From Imbricaverruca yamaguchii (Eukaryota > Arthropoda > Thecostraca > Neoverrucidae): a DNA stretch of 64,000 nt. Below are positions 1-11,690 of this stretch, one piece after another. Under the pieces are notes generated by a model, which ran no database searches, was not told the origin of the DNA, and saw only the letters and a list, made by a program, of their open reading frames with translations. Both the position numbers and the translations under genes were made by a program. Each line of letters begins with the position of its first letter. Within the stretch, counting starts at the first letter, position 1. The DNA is taken from positions 824,501 through 888,500 of the forward strand of contig JAOTOL010001451.1 of assembly GCA_034440575.1 (NCBI GenBank), written 5' to 3'.

Positions 1-250
1 ACGAGAGTAGGTTGTCCAGGCTGAATTTGACAGCGTGCTGACTGCGAGACCGAAATATACTGCCAGTGTCGAAGTAGCATGAAGTCCTCGTGAGATGCAG
101 CCTGTAGCCGTGAGCTGTAATTGGGTATCGCACGGTTATGGCGCTCCTTGCAGTTTGTACTGGACTGTGCTGATGAAGAACAAAGGTGGTGCATGGGCGC
201 TGTATGACCAACGCAGTCGATGCGCCTCAAAGCCTAAATAACCAACCAAC
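1..250 (+). mobile_element. possible 3' end of a non-LTR retrotransposon
   Basis: The segment ends in AAATAACCAACCAAC (about 235-250), the kind of short AACC-type tail with which many I/R1/jockey-like LINEs and their dependent SINEs finish. Nothing coding is readable upstream in it. A similar CCAACCAACCAACC run ends the SINE-like copy near 30680. This is an inference from the tail only; it could be unrelated low-complexity sequence. Confidence 0.25.
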
Positions 251-1062
251 AAAGGTAGTGCAGTGATAAATTATTCGTGAAATAGGGCGGAATATACCAC
301 CTGAGTACTGAATAAATATCCTTCCAAAGACGCGTCAATATCGTGCTTGTTGATGTGCGCTTGTCAAGTCTATGACTCGTTCCTAAGATTATTTTACGTA
401 TAAGTAGCATGCATATGCTCACCACTACGGATTGATCACACAAGCATCCCGTGACACAATTCCAGATACTGAGCTTATCTCTGATGTGTTGTGTTAAACA
501 ATGCGATCTGCTGATAACACGGCATTGCAATAATTATCGTCAACATTGGCATCCATATATTGTTTCCAAAATTAAACCCATGGTTGTGGTGGGGAGGGAG
601 ATTGCGTGACTCAATGATCCGGCGGCCAGACCGCCAGGAAGCCGGGGAGGGGTCAGACGAAGAATGCCTCACTCGTTATTCCATCGATACTCTCTTATTC
701 CAATGCCCAACTCATCGCAACATCCATGACCCTCACCTGGCCCTCCAACACCAGCCATCCATACTAAGAGCTCGTAGGACAACTTCCCCGGTCCTACCCT
801 CCAGCTCAGTTGTATCGGGTTGGTCGCGCCCCCTCGGCCCGTCCCCCGGGGTTGACAGTCCTGGAGGCTGAGGTCCCTGTTGCACGATGCTAGTTGTGAC
901 GGGGGACCATCACGCCTTTTTGGTCCCGATATCCCGGAGGAGTGGGCGGGCCCATAGGGCCCCATACGGTTAAGTGGCTAGTCGCCTCGGGCAGGAGACC
1001 TGGGATTCTCCCCAGTGTCTGCCGCCTCGGCCGGTTGGGGTCAATAGGTGGGTTGCCCCGGG
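251..1062. other. no recognised gene or repeat
   Basis: AT-rich to about 600, then GC-rich (600-1060) with short open frames on both strands that match no family I know. The GC-rich part could be the 5' region of the LINE that follows or part of another decayed element; I cannot decide. Confidence 0.4.
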
Positions 1063-1400
1063 TGGGGCGGGAATGACCGATGGTTAAGGTGTTGGGCTCT
1101 GGGTACCAAAGGTCCCGGGTTCGATACTAGCGCCGCTCGGGACATTTCCAAATCGCCCAGCTCGCCGACGAAACAGTTGGGGTGGCGCCATTACCCGTGA
1201 ATACGCATAAAATGCGTCGTGAACCACCCAGTAATCGAGCTACCTGGCGGCCGTGTCGATGCATTGACTTTCGGTCAAAATTCTGTCGAACTGGAATACA
1301 TGGATCAGGTGGTGGGGCAGGGTTCACGCAAGAACCTCTGCTTTGAAATAGGACCCTAGTTCATAAAGTCACCTCAACGAGAACTCAGATTAAATTTTTT
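1063..1400 (+). mobile_element. tRNA-derived SINE (family A head) joined to a family B-like 3' tail
   Basis: A Pol III-like A box (TGGTTAAGGTGTTGG, 1081-1095) and B box (GGTTCGATAC, 1118-1127) are about 25 nt apart, as in a tRNA gene. The stretch 1081-1230 closely matches the minus-strand SINE at 13718-13904. From about 1228 to 1370 the sequence instead matches the 3' part of the SINE at 11373-11690 (shared GGCCGTGTCG, GAACTGGAAT, GGGTTCACGCAA, TTCATAAAG words). A poly(T)-rich stretch follows. It is therefore either a composite SINE or two adjacent insertions. Confidence 0.65.
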
Positions 1401-1470
1401 TTTTATTCCATGGCATCCACTAACAAAAAATATCCTGGTCCCTCACGTAGGGGCCAGACCAGTGGTTCTT

Positions 1471-2655
1471 CTGCACCGTCTTTCTTTTGCGAAAAGTTGA
1501 GAGACTGCTCCTTGGAGGTGGAATTCGTAATGGCAAGAGAGGCGGAAAGTGCCTTGCAGGTCACCGAGTTTATATAGTCTTAGGAAAGGTGACTGGGTAG
1601 TCGACGAAACCATACCAATAGGTATAGAGCTGCACAAAACAATTTCTTCACGAGGCGTGATCGGCTGTTTCGAGGTAAGAGATGTGCCGGAAAAGAGATA
1701 GTGGATGGACTGTCCGAGTATGCGGAAACCAGGGCAAGGAAGATGAAGATGAGGAGAGGTGCAGTCATCCCAACCAACAATGTCATCCGAGCATCTAACA
1801 CTACAGATCATCGCTTCCAAATTCGGGTAGGCTACATTCGTGTCAAAGTACGCGCCTTTCTCCCTAATTGAATGAGATTTTAAACGTCCAATGAGACATT
1901 TGGCCATATCGATCAGCACTGCCAAAATCGCCTTGTGTGTGGCAGATGTGCTTACTACCATACCAGTGAAACTTGTAATTCCGAGATGGCTTTCTGCACG
2001 AAATGCGGCAGGGGGACAAAGCACCTACACTTCGTTTGATCGAACTTGCCCAAGCTGCATTAAGGAAGGGGAGATAATATCCATAAAACATACCCAGAAA
2101 ATCGCGTTTCGAGAGGCCAGAGAAGTATATGAAATGTCGCACCCGAATGTCGTATGCAGCAAAAGTTTTTTAACTACACTGACTCCACCGCACATTGACA
2201 TGAGAATAACACCTGATCTCATCGAGCAACTAACTCAGCATTCTACTTCGGAACTTTGGTGTGCCTGTCCCCTCACCAACAAAGCGGAGGTCCCGAGATA
2301 CCTCCGAGACGGCAGAGCACGTTGCTCTGTCGACCCTGGCCCCTGAAGTTGCCGCTACGCCGCCCGTTACAGAGCGGGCGTCACACGGGGGGTGTGGTGT
2401 CCAGCGGACCAAGAGGCCCACCAAACCCTCCACCATTACCCTCGAATCCGTACCCGCCATTTCGACCGATCTCACACTCATCCAGTCCATCAGTGCTCCG
2501 GCCGAGACCATGCCAACCCCCTCCCCCAACCCCCCAACCCCACCAAACCCCTCAGAAACTAAGATCGATCGTGCTGCGGTACAGGTGCGCCCTGGAGCCC
2601 CTGATCCGGGGAGCACAGGGTCGCGCCGCCCGACATGTGTCAACTTCCTCTAATT
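1471..2655 (+). pseudogene. LINE ORF1 (gag-like, zinc knuckle), frameshifted
   Basis: Nucleic-acid-binding ORF1 protein of the LINE. In one frame 1471-1575 reads CEKLRDCSLEVEF, like the start of the conserved ORF1 core. Another frame from about 1610 reads IELHKTISSRGVI and GLSEYAETRARKM, typical of the region before the knuckles. A CX2C-type knuckle, CTKCGRGTKH, is readable around 1998-2027. After a frame change, CPSCIKEGEIISIKHTQK and FREAREVYE (about 2048-2130) match the usual segment after the last knuckle. A proline/serine/threonine-rich linker follows to about 2650. At least three frame changes and several stops make it a pseudogene. Confidence 0.7.
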
Positions 2656-2965
2656 CTAGGCTTCAGGACCAGCGTCCAGTGGCGAGGTCTCACTCGGCTT
2701 CGCAATTATCTGCGGCGGCCATGAGACCGCCGGAAATACCCCCAGTCGAGCCGTACACCCACCAATATCCTCCTCGTCCTCGAGTCGCGCTACGAAGCGG
2801 GCTCTTCCCGGTGCTGCGTCGCCAAGTAAGTTTGGGAGTCGGCGTTCATGCTCACGAAGTCTCATTCGCTCATGCCCCGACTACAGGACCGTGATTAGTC
2901 ATGTTGTATGCTCTTTTGCGATCCTAGCTTAGAACCCCCACTGATTCTTACTGATGAGTACTGTT

Positions 2966-3620
2966 TTACAATGGAACTATAAAGGTTTGAGGACGAATTA
3001 TTATTACGAAGTATTCGATTAACGAATTGCAAAATATATTACAACGATGTGCACCGTCAGTAGTATGCCTGCAGGAGACCAAGCTCTCCTCCGGTGCTTC
3101 TTTTTACCTAAAAACTTCTGTTTTACGTAGAGACGCCATCACACGCACTGTGCCACATGGTGGTGTGCTCATGGCCGACCACCACTCAGTCACCTTTCAA
3201 CAAGTGCAACTGACGTCAAATATCCAGGCTGTCGTTGCTCGGGTCACAATTAACCGCCGTGTTGCCACCATATGCTCCATATAATTACCTCCAGGAAACA
3301 CATTTTCAATTCCAGAACTGTCGCAAGCGATGGATTAGTTCACTCCCCCGTTAATTATATGTGGAGATTTCAACGCTCACCATCACGTTTGGGGCTGAAC
3401 GATTCCTACTAGTCGCGGACGTGTCCGGGAATAAATTATCCGGAATTTTCCCCTGTGGTTCTTAACTCTGGGACTCCAACACATTTTACACTGCCAACAG
3501 GACAAACCTCCGTGCTGGACCTCACGCTTTGCAGTATTGAATTTGTCCCCAATTTAGGGTGGGCGGTGGACGATGATCCAGGTACGAGTGACCATTTTCC
3601 AGTTTGGGCAAGTTTCATTC
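2966..3620 (+). pseudogene. LINE ORF2 endonuclease domain (EEP family), broken
   Basis: Exonuclease-endonuclease-phosphatase domain that nicks target DNA during target-primed reverse transcription. Visible family motifs in order: QWNYKGLR (about 2969), VVCLQETK (about 3062-3085, with the metal-binding Glu), GDFNAHHHVWG (about 3364-3396), and LDLTLCS followed by GTSDHFPVWA (about 3517-3612, with the catalytic SDH). Stops and frameshifts separate these motifs, so no single frame spans the domain. The following text in the same element continues into the RT linker. Confidence 0.8.
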
Positions 3621-3639
3621 ATGAAGTGGAAGCTGGTCG

Positions 3640-5650
3640 ACGACCTCCTAAGTGGATTTTTAGCAACGCTGACTAGAGCTTATTTCCGTCCGATGTCGAA
3701 GGAGAGACTCGGCGAGTGGTCGGAAGGATCGATTTCCGTGGAAGCGTTTACAGCTGCAACGCTACAAAGTGCTCAGCAGTACATTCCTCGTTCGTCGGGC
3801 ACGTCACGCCGTGTACCAGTCCCTTGGTGGTCAGATTAGTGCCGGGATGCGTTACGTGCTAGGAAGAAGGCATTTCGTGCTTTCAATTGTTGCAGCAGTA
3901 TAGCGAATCTGGTAGCTTTTTACCAAGCAAGAGCTCACGCGAGGCGTACAATTGCTCATTACAAACGGCAATCATGGAAAGCATGCGCGAACACGTTAAA
4001 TCGCTCCACCCCGCTGTCATCTATGTCGTCTCGCATTAAGCGAATTCCGTTGAAGCTTACTCGTACGCCACTCCGCACCCTCCATATAGGAGGCCAAGAT
4101 ATTATTGACCCGAAGGATGTCGCTAACGAGAATGGACGGGCCTTTTACGAAATGTCGAGAAAAAAAATGGTCATCACTTCGCGATATACAAAGCCCGATG
4201 CGAGGCACTACCTCTTGAGTTTGCAACATCAGACAATCCACTACAACAATGTATTTTATATTAGCGAACTGACCACTGCGATTAACTTTCTTAGGAACAT
4301 AGCAGAGGGATAGCATCATTGCATAACATCATCAAGCATCTCCCGACAACAGTTTGAAATATCCCTCTATGAGTATTTAATGAAATGTGGGAAAGTGGTA
4401 CCTTTCCATCGGCTGGCGGAGGGCGCTTGTCGTCCCTATCTGCAAACCAAACAAAACTGGCAAGGACTGACTTCACTATCGACCCTTTTCACTTCCTCAC
4501 TCTTCAAATTGCTTGAAAACAAATGGTCAACTTGTGACTTATGTGGCTTTTAGAACGCTACCGTTTGCTCGCCTCTATATAGAGTGACTTCCGCAAACAC
4601 CGCAGCTCATTTGATCATATTTTAGCTCTTGACTCCGTTGTACACTTGAGCTTTATGAAACAATGTCATGCCGCAGCCATATTTTTCGATATTGATGGTG
4701 CCTATGATGCCGCATGGCGGCATGGTATCCTGATGAAGTCACGCTGAATTGGCATAAGAGGCTCGATGGGGTTTTTCTTGAATTTTCGTAACTAACCGGA
4801 CGTTTCGTGTTAGCATATATGGCTACCTCCGACAGTTTCCAGCAGATTTATGACGTTCCACAAGGAAGTATTAAGTGTGACTTTGTTCGCCATTGCTATA
4901 CATGATGTGGGAGATACATTATGAACATCGATAGGAGGAGCATTATTCGTAGAAGATTTTACAGTGTGGTTCTCCTCTCGTACGATGAGGACAGTACAAA
5001 GGCAGCTCCAATTAACTGTAATGAAATTGACGGAGTGGTACGATAAAACCGGTTTCACTATGTCCACTTCAAAGACCATTGCAGTCCATTTCTACCGCAA
5101 GCGCCGTTGCGCAAACCCAACAATAAGAATGAACGGCAATTTCATTCAGACCGGCAGTCAAGATTTTTGGTGTGTGGATGGACCCCCATATTACGTACAA
5201 AACCCACATCATTGAGCTTACCAACAAATGTACGAAAGGTCTCTGGTGTTCGTAGTGTACAAAGTCATGTTGTATAAAATGTACAAGAGGTGTTGATATG
5301 GGGCTGACATATCAGTTTTGCTTCTCACGCACCGATAACTTATACGTCGTAAAATTGACAACAGATGTTTTATCTATGATGGAGCGTGTGATACCTCCAA
5401 GCGCCGATTTGATGCCATCCATAACACAGCCCTTCGAATAGCCACTGGAGCCTTCCGCACTTCACCATCAGGCAGTGCTATGGCAGAAGTGGATGAACCT
5501 CTTGCGCTGCGACGCAGGTTATTGGCAGCCGGATATGCATGTAAGGTAGCCCAAAACCCAGAGCATCCGGCGTATCCGCGGGTATTTCCGGGATCATCGA
5601 TGCAATCCGCGTATCCGCGGGTCGTCTGACAGTCAACGCGTCCTGCCATT
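3640..5650 (+). pseudogene. LINE ORF2 linker and reverse transcriptase, broken
   Basis: The linker VPWWSD...QARAHARRTIAHYKRQSW (about 3818-3980) is characteristic of this LINE group. RT motifs follow: FRKHRSSFDHILALD (about 4593), the motif A region AIFFDIDGAYDAAW (about 4678-4720), PQGS then VLSVTLFAIAI one frame over (about 4857-4900), LFVEDF in place of the FVDD-type catalytic motif (about 4945-4965), and the thumb-side segment EWYDKTGFTMSTSKTIAVHF (about 5030-5095). The C-terminal RT segment IHNTALRIATGAFRTS is readable at about 5419-5465. Catalytic Asp replaced by Glu, frameshifts and stops show loss of function. Confidence 0.82.
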
Positions 5651-5939
5651 TTCCTGGCATATTACCTCGGCGCTGCGTGACTGCAGAATAGACTCGGCTG
5701 TGTGGCACGTATTGTTATTTCGACTACTCCTCCATGGCAGATCGTCCTACCACAGATCGATATTGCCTTGCCACGCTCGGAAAAAAATACGATGTAAGCA
5801 CGACGGAGCTCCGAAAGATGTCCCTTAACCCGTTCCGTCTCGGGGAGAGCCTTCAACCGTCCCCCCCCTAGGACTTTGCGGATAGTGGACGAACGGCGTG
5901 AGAGTGGCCCAAATTTTTCATACCTTTTCCACATAATTT

Positions 5940-6520
5940 GGCATGCGGTTTAAAACTTTGAAGTCAGGTCATTAGGCCAGAGTTAGTAAGGTAAGTGAGG
6001 TCACCTCCAAAAAAGTTAAACCAGTCGTCACGCTTTAACGGTTATAGATATTTTCATGAAACTTAGCGTTTGCTTATCTTTATGGATGCAACAAAACGTG
6101 CGAGTGGAATTTTTAATTCTTTCCCGTTTTTGACTATATATAAATTTTGCATATTTGCCAATTGCAGTTTAAGTAGAAGATTCTGGATAAAGTAAGCATT
6201 TTTCATTAGGACAAGTTGACTTCCAACATCGTTTCTCGGTCTCTATCCATTGGAAGACGAAAATTAAAGAAAACTTGAAAATTCAAAATTTTGAAGTTAA
6301 AATAAAAATGTGAGGGGGGTGGGGGCAAAAAATGTATGGGCCTAGTCGACGTCGCTGTCCTTTTCTCATTCAAAATAAATTTTTGTTTTTCATATATCCC
6401 CCAAAATGAACTCCCCGGAGCCAAAAACATAATGTAAGCCGTGAAAAGTCGTGAAAATCTGGCCCCCTGGTGACGTAACTTTTGGGGGAAATAGTTTTTG
6501 GGGCCAATCCGGACACTACT
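5940..6520. other. AT-rich non-coding segment interrupting the LINE
   Basis: Between the RT and RNase H parts of the element the protein similarity stops for about 0.6 kb. The segment is AT-rich with G- and C-homopolymer patches (for example near 6315). It has no recognisable coding and could be a nested insertion of a short element whose ends I cannot define, or heavily diverged LINE sequence. Confidence 0.4.
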
Positions 6521-6639
6521 CGCCGAGCGCTTTCCGATGACACCTCTTTCGTTTTCGTACGACGCTTAGTTTGGATTTTAGAGGAGGGTTGCTATCCCCC
6601 CGCGAGACGGGGTGTGAGGATCTGGCCGGAGACAACGCG

Positions 6640-7396
6640 GGTTAAGAAAATACACGAATACCAGGACTTCTCCCGGACTTACACGGACGGTTCAAAGTCG
6701 GAGTCTGGCGTAGGCCTCTCCTACGTCAGTCGATACGGTTCTGGCTCTTTCTGTCTACTAAAATATGCATCGATTTGTACCGCTGAATTGTATGCCATTT
6801 TGAAAGCTGTTCGCTTTATACAAAATGATCAGACCTCAAAGCACGTTGTTTTTACAGACTCGCCGAGCAGCCTTTTAGCAATGCAGCAATACTTCAACCA
6901 GAGCGACCGACTTGTTCGCAAAATTCTTCGAGTTGTATTTTCTGCTGGATCCCCAGTCACGTTGGACCAGTTGGGAATAAAGCTGCCGACATGGCTGCGA
7001 AGACCGCTATCAACAGTGGCCGCGTCGTTTCGTTATTACTAACCACCCCCCCCGATATATTTCTTCCCATATATATCATCGTGTATGGGATCAGAATTGC
7101 AACGAGCCTGGAATTCTAAATGTAATAAACTAAGGATCATGAAGCCGACACTAGGGTTGCGGTCATCACATCGGGTTGAACGATGGGAAGAAGTTTCGCT
7201 CTGCCGCCTAAGAACAGGCCAAACCCTTGCTACACGCAGCTACTTACTGTCTGGAGGTGACCGACCCTTGTGCCCACGCTGTTCTGTCCTGCTTAATGTA
7301 CACCATATCATGATAGCATGTTCAGCGCTGGAACCCCTACGCCGCCAGTATTTTGAAAAAAGCAAATACAAACTCTTTGCCTATGCTACCGGGTGA
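6640..7396 (+). pseudogene. LINE ORF2 RNase H and C-terminal region, broken
   Basis: RNase H fold motifs are visible: YTDGSKSESGVGLSYV (about 6679, first catalytic Asp), TAELYAILKAV (about 6779, catalytic Glu) and VVFTDSPSSLLAM (about 6844, third catalytic Asp). After stops, a second open piece (7085-7396) carries EEVSLCRLRTGQT, RPLCPRCSVLLNVHHIMIAC and LEPLRRQYF, the conserved Cys/His region that ends ORF2 in this group. RNase H degrades the RNA strand of the hybrid during integration. The domain is split, so this is non-functional. Confidence 0.8.
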
Positions 7397-7589
7397 CGAC
7401 TGCTACTGGGTCGTGACGTCCAGTAGCATCTTTGAATTCCTTCGACAAGCAAACTTTGATGTTTTATATCATCCATGATAACCAATACCCCACTTTTGCT
7501 ATTATCCGATTTCAAGGACATAACTCGTTTCGACATCTCACACCTAACGAAAAACCATTATTTTAACACAGGTGGTGTGATCGTAATGT

Positions 7590-7835
7590 TAACAAAAGCC
7601 AACGGGCCCCACCCACAAAAACCACCTCCCCCCTCCTTTGCCTATCACAAACAAAAAAAAAAAAACCCCTTCAAAATAAAATTTACCCCCCCCCCTCAAA
7701 TTGGGGGGTGGGGTTTTTATATTTTAAAGTGACGCCTAGTAACAAAAAAAGGGGTTTTTTGTGAATGATGTTACTGGTATTTTATTAAAAGACAAAAAAA
7801 AAAAAGGGTTTATTTCCGGGAAAAAAAATGAAAGG
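7590..7835. other. homopolymer-rich block, possible sequencing artefact
   Basis: Almost every base lies in a run: A13, several C6-C10 runs, TTTGGGG-type blocks and AAAAAAAAAAAAGGG. This pattern differs from all flanking DNA and looks like low-quality consensus rather than biology, so any reading frames through it are unreliable. Confidence 0.5.
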
Positions 7836-8740
7836 ACTGGACGATCGGTTCGGTTTATTGCGGGTACATCAAGCTGACTGTATTGTCCAGCCGAACCTCG
7901 GTCATCTTCGACGCGCAATGATGGTTTGGTTCCCGTTTCGCAGCTTCAGCAGCGTGCTGAACTCTGCGGCATTGCGGCGTTATGGACATTTGACAGCCAG
8001 GTGAGATATGACGTTGGTGGATAAAATATGCTGCTCATTATTTTCAAGGATACCAATTTGTTGATGGTCCCTAAATGTGCCCGTGCACAAACAATACGTT
8101 GCCAGCCGGATGCAGAATTCCGAACCGAGTTGCATGCATATTAAGACTAGTGCAATTTGTACCGTGAATAACCTCCAATTCCGTACGGCTTAAAATTCAG
8201 CAATGGCACATAGGGAGCAGGCAGGTAGGATGTTCCCTACTCTGGGCCGTCGGGGTGGATGCTGGGGCCGCCATTGTGGATTACATCTGCATATACCGGC
8301 GGTTCCGGGATGGCAGAATGATGTCAGACTGTTTGATAAGGGGTCTATGTGTCGATTTGACAAGGCACACCGGCGCATATTTTTGTTCGCCAATGTTGTC
8401 TAGTAAATATAATCTGATGACTGCTGAGGTAACTATGGAACAAGGTCCTCCTCTGAGCAGAGTCTGTTGCAATGATCTTAGCCCCACTGCACGATCTTGG
8501 AATCCCAGCTGAAGGAGAGGTTCTACAGCGAAACACCGGCGAGCCGCCAATGCTCTGAGACGGCCACACCGTTGTGGCGACCCCGGCGCCAGCTGTCTCC
8601 AGCTGACACTCGCCAGTCGCCAGCCGCCAGTCGCCAGCTGACCCCTCAGTCGGGTGCTGAATGTCGGCGCTTGTCGATACTCCATCCCATTGTTGTGGGG
8701 ATAGGGTAGCTGGTACAGGTCAGCGGTCTGACCAACTACT
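7836..8740. other. no recognised gene
   Basis: Mixed-composition DNA with short overlapping frames on both strands. 8570-8650 has a small run of CCAGTCGCCAGC-like repeats. No protein family, SINE or promoter is recognisable. Confidence 0.4.
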
Positions 8741-9460
8741 GGGGCCATTGTCCACATCTCGCACCACTGCTGGCCAAATCACCCGCTGGTGGTGGCCACA
8801 ACTACCCTCCACTGCTGGCCACATCTCCCACCACTGCTGGCCAAATCCCCCGCTGGTGGTGACCACAACTACCCGCCACTGCTGGCCAAATCCCCCGCTA
8901 GTGCTGCCCAGTCTCCCATCACTGCTGGCCGAGTCCCCCCCTAGTGTTGGCCACAGCCCGCATCACTGCTGGTCACATCTCCCACCATTGCTGGCCAAAT
9001 CCCCCACCATTCTCTCAACCATTGTTGGCCGCTTCACCATTGTTGGCCACATTTCTCTCCACTGCTGGCCACATATCTAGTCACTGCTGGCCATGTCCCC
9101 GCTAGTGTTGGCAACATCTCATGCCACTGCTGGCTAGAAATTTCACCACCGCTGGCCACATCCCGCGCTAGTGTTAGCCACATTTCTCTCCACCGCTGGC
9201 CACATATCTAGTCACTGCTGGCCAAATCCCCGCTAGTGTTGGTCACATCTCCTACCACTGCTGGTCACATCCCCGCTAGTGGTGACCGCATCTCTCATCA
9301 ATGTTGATCGCATCTCTCACCAGTCTGGTGTCTTCCGCCACCGTCGGCCACACATTCTCGCCAGCGCCATTCTCGCCAGTGGTAGCCACGCCCCTCACCA
9401 GCGTCAGCTGCGTCTCTCGCCAGTGTCAGTGGCGTCTGCCATCAGTGGCCATGTCCCGGC
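8741..9460. repeat. degenerate minisatellite, about 30-bp unit
   Basis: Repeats of CACTGCTGGCCACATCTC and its variant ACTGCTGGCCAAATCCCC recur about every 28-36 bp to near 9330, then decay into CGCCAGTGTC-type units to 9460. Divergence between units is high, indicating an old array. Confidence 0.85.
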
Positions 9461-9715
9461 GGGCTGTTGCCGGCCGCCGCCCGCCCGCTATGCGACCGTG
9501 GCCGTCGGGCGGCCGGCGGCCGGTCACGTGACAGCACGACTCTGTGACCTGGCACGTCGGCCGCTCGGGCCGACAGCCGACAGTGCCAAACTGGCCGGCG
9601 CACGACAGGAATACGCGCCGGCACCGGCGCCGCGCTGGTCGCCGCAGCCGACAGCGGAGCGCGCGACTGGCTGGGCCGGCCGCCGTCCTCGTCGGTCCCG
9701 ACGAGAAGACCAGCC

Positions 9716-10736
9716 TCTGGTGGGACGCCCGCCTGCTCGGCTGTAGGCCAGCCGCTGGTGGGACGTCCGCCAGCCTCTGGTGGGACGCCCACCAGCCTCT
9801 GGTGGGACGCCCGGCTGTAGGCCAGTCTCTGGTGGGACGCCACCAGCCTCGTGGACGTCCGCCAGCTTCTTGGGACGCCTCTCACCAGCCTCTGGTGGGA
9901 CGCCCCGGCTGTAGGCCAGCCTCTGGTGGGACGCCCACCTGTCCGGCTGCAGGCCAGTCTCTGGTGGGACGCCAGCCTCGGTGGGACGCCCCCACCTCTG
10001 GTGGGACGCCCGGCTGCAGGCCAGTCTCTGGTGGGACACCTGTCCGGCTGCAGGCCAGTCTCTGGTGGGACGCCCGGCTGTAGGCCAGCCTCTGGTAGGA
10101 CGCCCACCTGTCCGGCTGTAGGCCAGCCTCTGGTGGGACGCCCGGCTGTAGGCCAGTCTCTGGTGGGACACCTGTCCGGCTGCAGGCCAGTCTCTGGTGG
10201 GACGCCCACCTGTCCGGCTGCAGGCCAGCCTCTGGTGGGACGTCCGGCTGTAGGCCAGTCTCTGGTGGGACACCTGTCCGGCTGTAGGCCAGTCTCTGGT
10301 GGGACACCTGTCCGGCTGTAGGCCAGTCTCTGGTGGGACACCTGTCCGGCTGTAGGCCAGTCTTTGGTGGGACGCCCACCTGTCCGGCTGTAGGCCAGTC
10401 TCTGGTGGGACGCCCACCTGTCCGGCTGTAGGCCAGTCTCTGGTGGGACGCCCACCTGTCCGGCTGTAGGCCAGTCTCTGGTGGGACGCCCACCTGTCCG
10501 GCTGTAGGCCAACCTCTGGTGGGACACCTGTCCGGCTGTAGGCCAGTCTTTGGTGGGACGCTCGGCTGTAGGCCAGTCTCTGGTGGGACGTCCGGCTGTA
10601 GGCCAGCCTCTGGTGGGACGCTCGGCTGTAGGCCAGTCTCTGGTGGGACACCTGTCCGGCTGCAGGCCAGTCTCTGGTGGGACGCCAACCTGTCCGGCTG
10701 TAGGCCAGTCTCTGGTGGGACGCCCACCTGGCCGAC
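9716..10736. repeat. minisatellite with 30/34/38-bp units
   Basis: About 1 kb of tandem units built on GGCTGTAGGCCAGTCTCTGG followed by TGGGACGCCC. Three length classes are present: 30 bp, 34 bp (TGGGACACCTGTCC ending) and 38 bp (with an added ACCTGTCC). Long frames through it on either strand only reflect the absence of stops in the unit and I do not call them genes. 9461-9715 before it is GC-rich unique sequence with no recognised gene. Confidence 0.95.
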
Positions 10737-11372
10737 TGTCCTACCGGACGGGCGGACAGCCGCCACAGTCGGGATGCCGGCCGGTGCAGATGAAGCCATT
10801 CTACGCCGTTCGGGTTCTGACAGACTAATGTGGTGTTGTTCGCCACGGGCCGCGCTGAATGCTGAGCTCCACCGCCTGGCAATGCCGAAGCATCGGGTGC
10901 GCTTGGGATGGTGGTGCGTGCCCGGGTAGGATACCCGATGGAAAAGTTATGCGCTCGGAGTGCCGCACCGTCTGGTGACACACACCCGGTCAGAGAAAAC
11001 CCCGCAGCCGCTGCAGCCGGTGGGTTTGACTGGTGCGAAATGCCAACTCTCCGCTGTTGAAATCGATAACCGGTGTGCGAGTTCGCATCGGTATCAGTTG
11101 GGTGCCCAGGCTGTTGTGTCAGCTTCGAAGAAACACGGTTAGTGAACATGAATGAGCAATATGGAATGGGATATGTGCACATTGGAACATGTTTCACCAG
11201 CAAACCAATCAGGACACACTCGAAAATGAGATATGTGCTTTAGTGTCCAATAAGTGAGCGAGGAAGAAAATGTAGCCTCAGGTTAAGTTCCTATAAGCTC
11301 AAATGAATGTATGGACTCGAGAAATGCTTCCTTGCACATAACTTCACTGCAACTCAATACCTTTGGAGCCGG
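10737..11372. other. no recognised gene
   Basis: Unique sequence, GC-rich to about 11000 and AT-richer after. No coding similarity, repeat or promoter recognised. Confidence 0.4.
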
Positions 11373-11690
11373 CAGTCGCCCCGGCAGCTCAGTTGGTTAG
11401 GGCGCTAGTCTCCACTGGTTTCCCCTGTACTGGCAACACAGAGTTCGAGTCGCTTCACGCGCTCGCATTTAGCCCCCGGCTGGGAGGAGGGTCAGTTGGC
11501 AGCTGGCCCGATAAGGCCGGATACAAGCTATCGGGTGGCCGTGTCGGTGCGTTGACGGCACCTTCTTCGATCAAGATTATGCCGTTGAACTGGAATTCAT
11601 TGATCGGGTGGTTGGGCCAGGGTTCACGCAACAAGCTTTGCATAGCAATAGAACCCTGGTTCATAAAGCCACGCCAGCAATAACTAGGTT
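11373..11690 (+). mobile_element. tRNA-derived SINE (family B)
   Basis: A tRNA-like head has A box GGCAGCTCAGTTGGTTAG (about 11383) and B box GAGTTCGAGTC (11441-11451), then a roughly 230-bp body. The body from about 11530 (GGCCGTGTCGGTGCGTTGAC, AACTGGAATTCATTGATCGG, AGGGTTCACGCAA, ACCCTGGTTCATAAAG) matches the tail of the composite copy at 1228-1370. The head differs from that of family A. Confidence 0.7.

Larger units (their letters stand above)
1440..7600 (+). mobile_element. degenerate I/jockey-like LINE, ORF1 through RNase H
   Basis: Protein fragments in element order on the + strand define this non-LTR retrotransposon: gag-like ORF1 (about 1471-2655), apurinic-type endonuclease (2966-3620), linker and reverse transcriptase (3640-5650), RNase H plus C-terminal zinc-finger region (6640-7396). 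The RNase H domain after the RT points to the I group or a related arthropod clade rather than a classical RNase H-less jockey. Many frameshifts and stops break every domain and a non-coding stretch interrupts it between RT and RNase H (5940-6520), so the copy is dead. No clear target-site duplication or poly(A) tail was found; the 3' boundary is uncertain because the sequence becomes homopolymer-rich near 7600. Confidence 0.85.

Noticed and set aside
9442..11203. 559- and 361-codon minus-strand frames
   Set aside because: Repeat translation of the 30/34/38-bp array.
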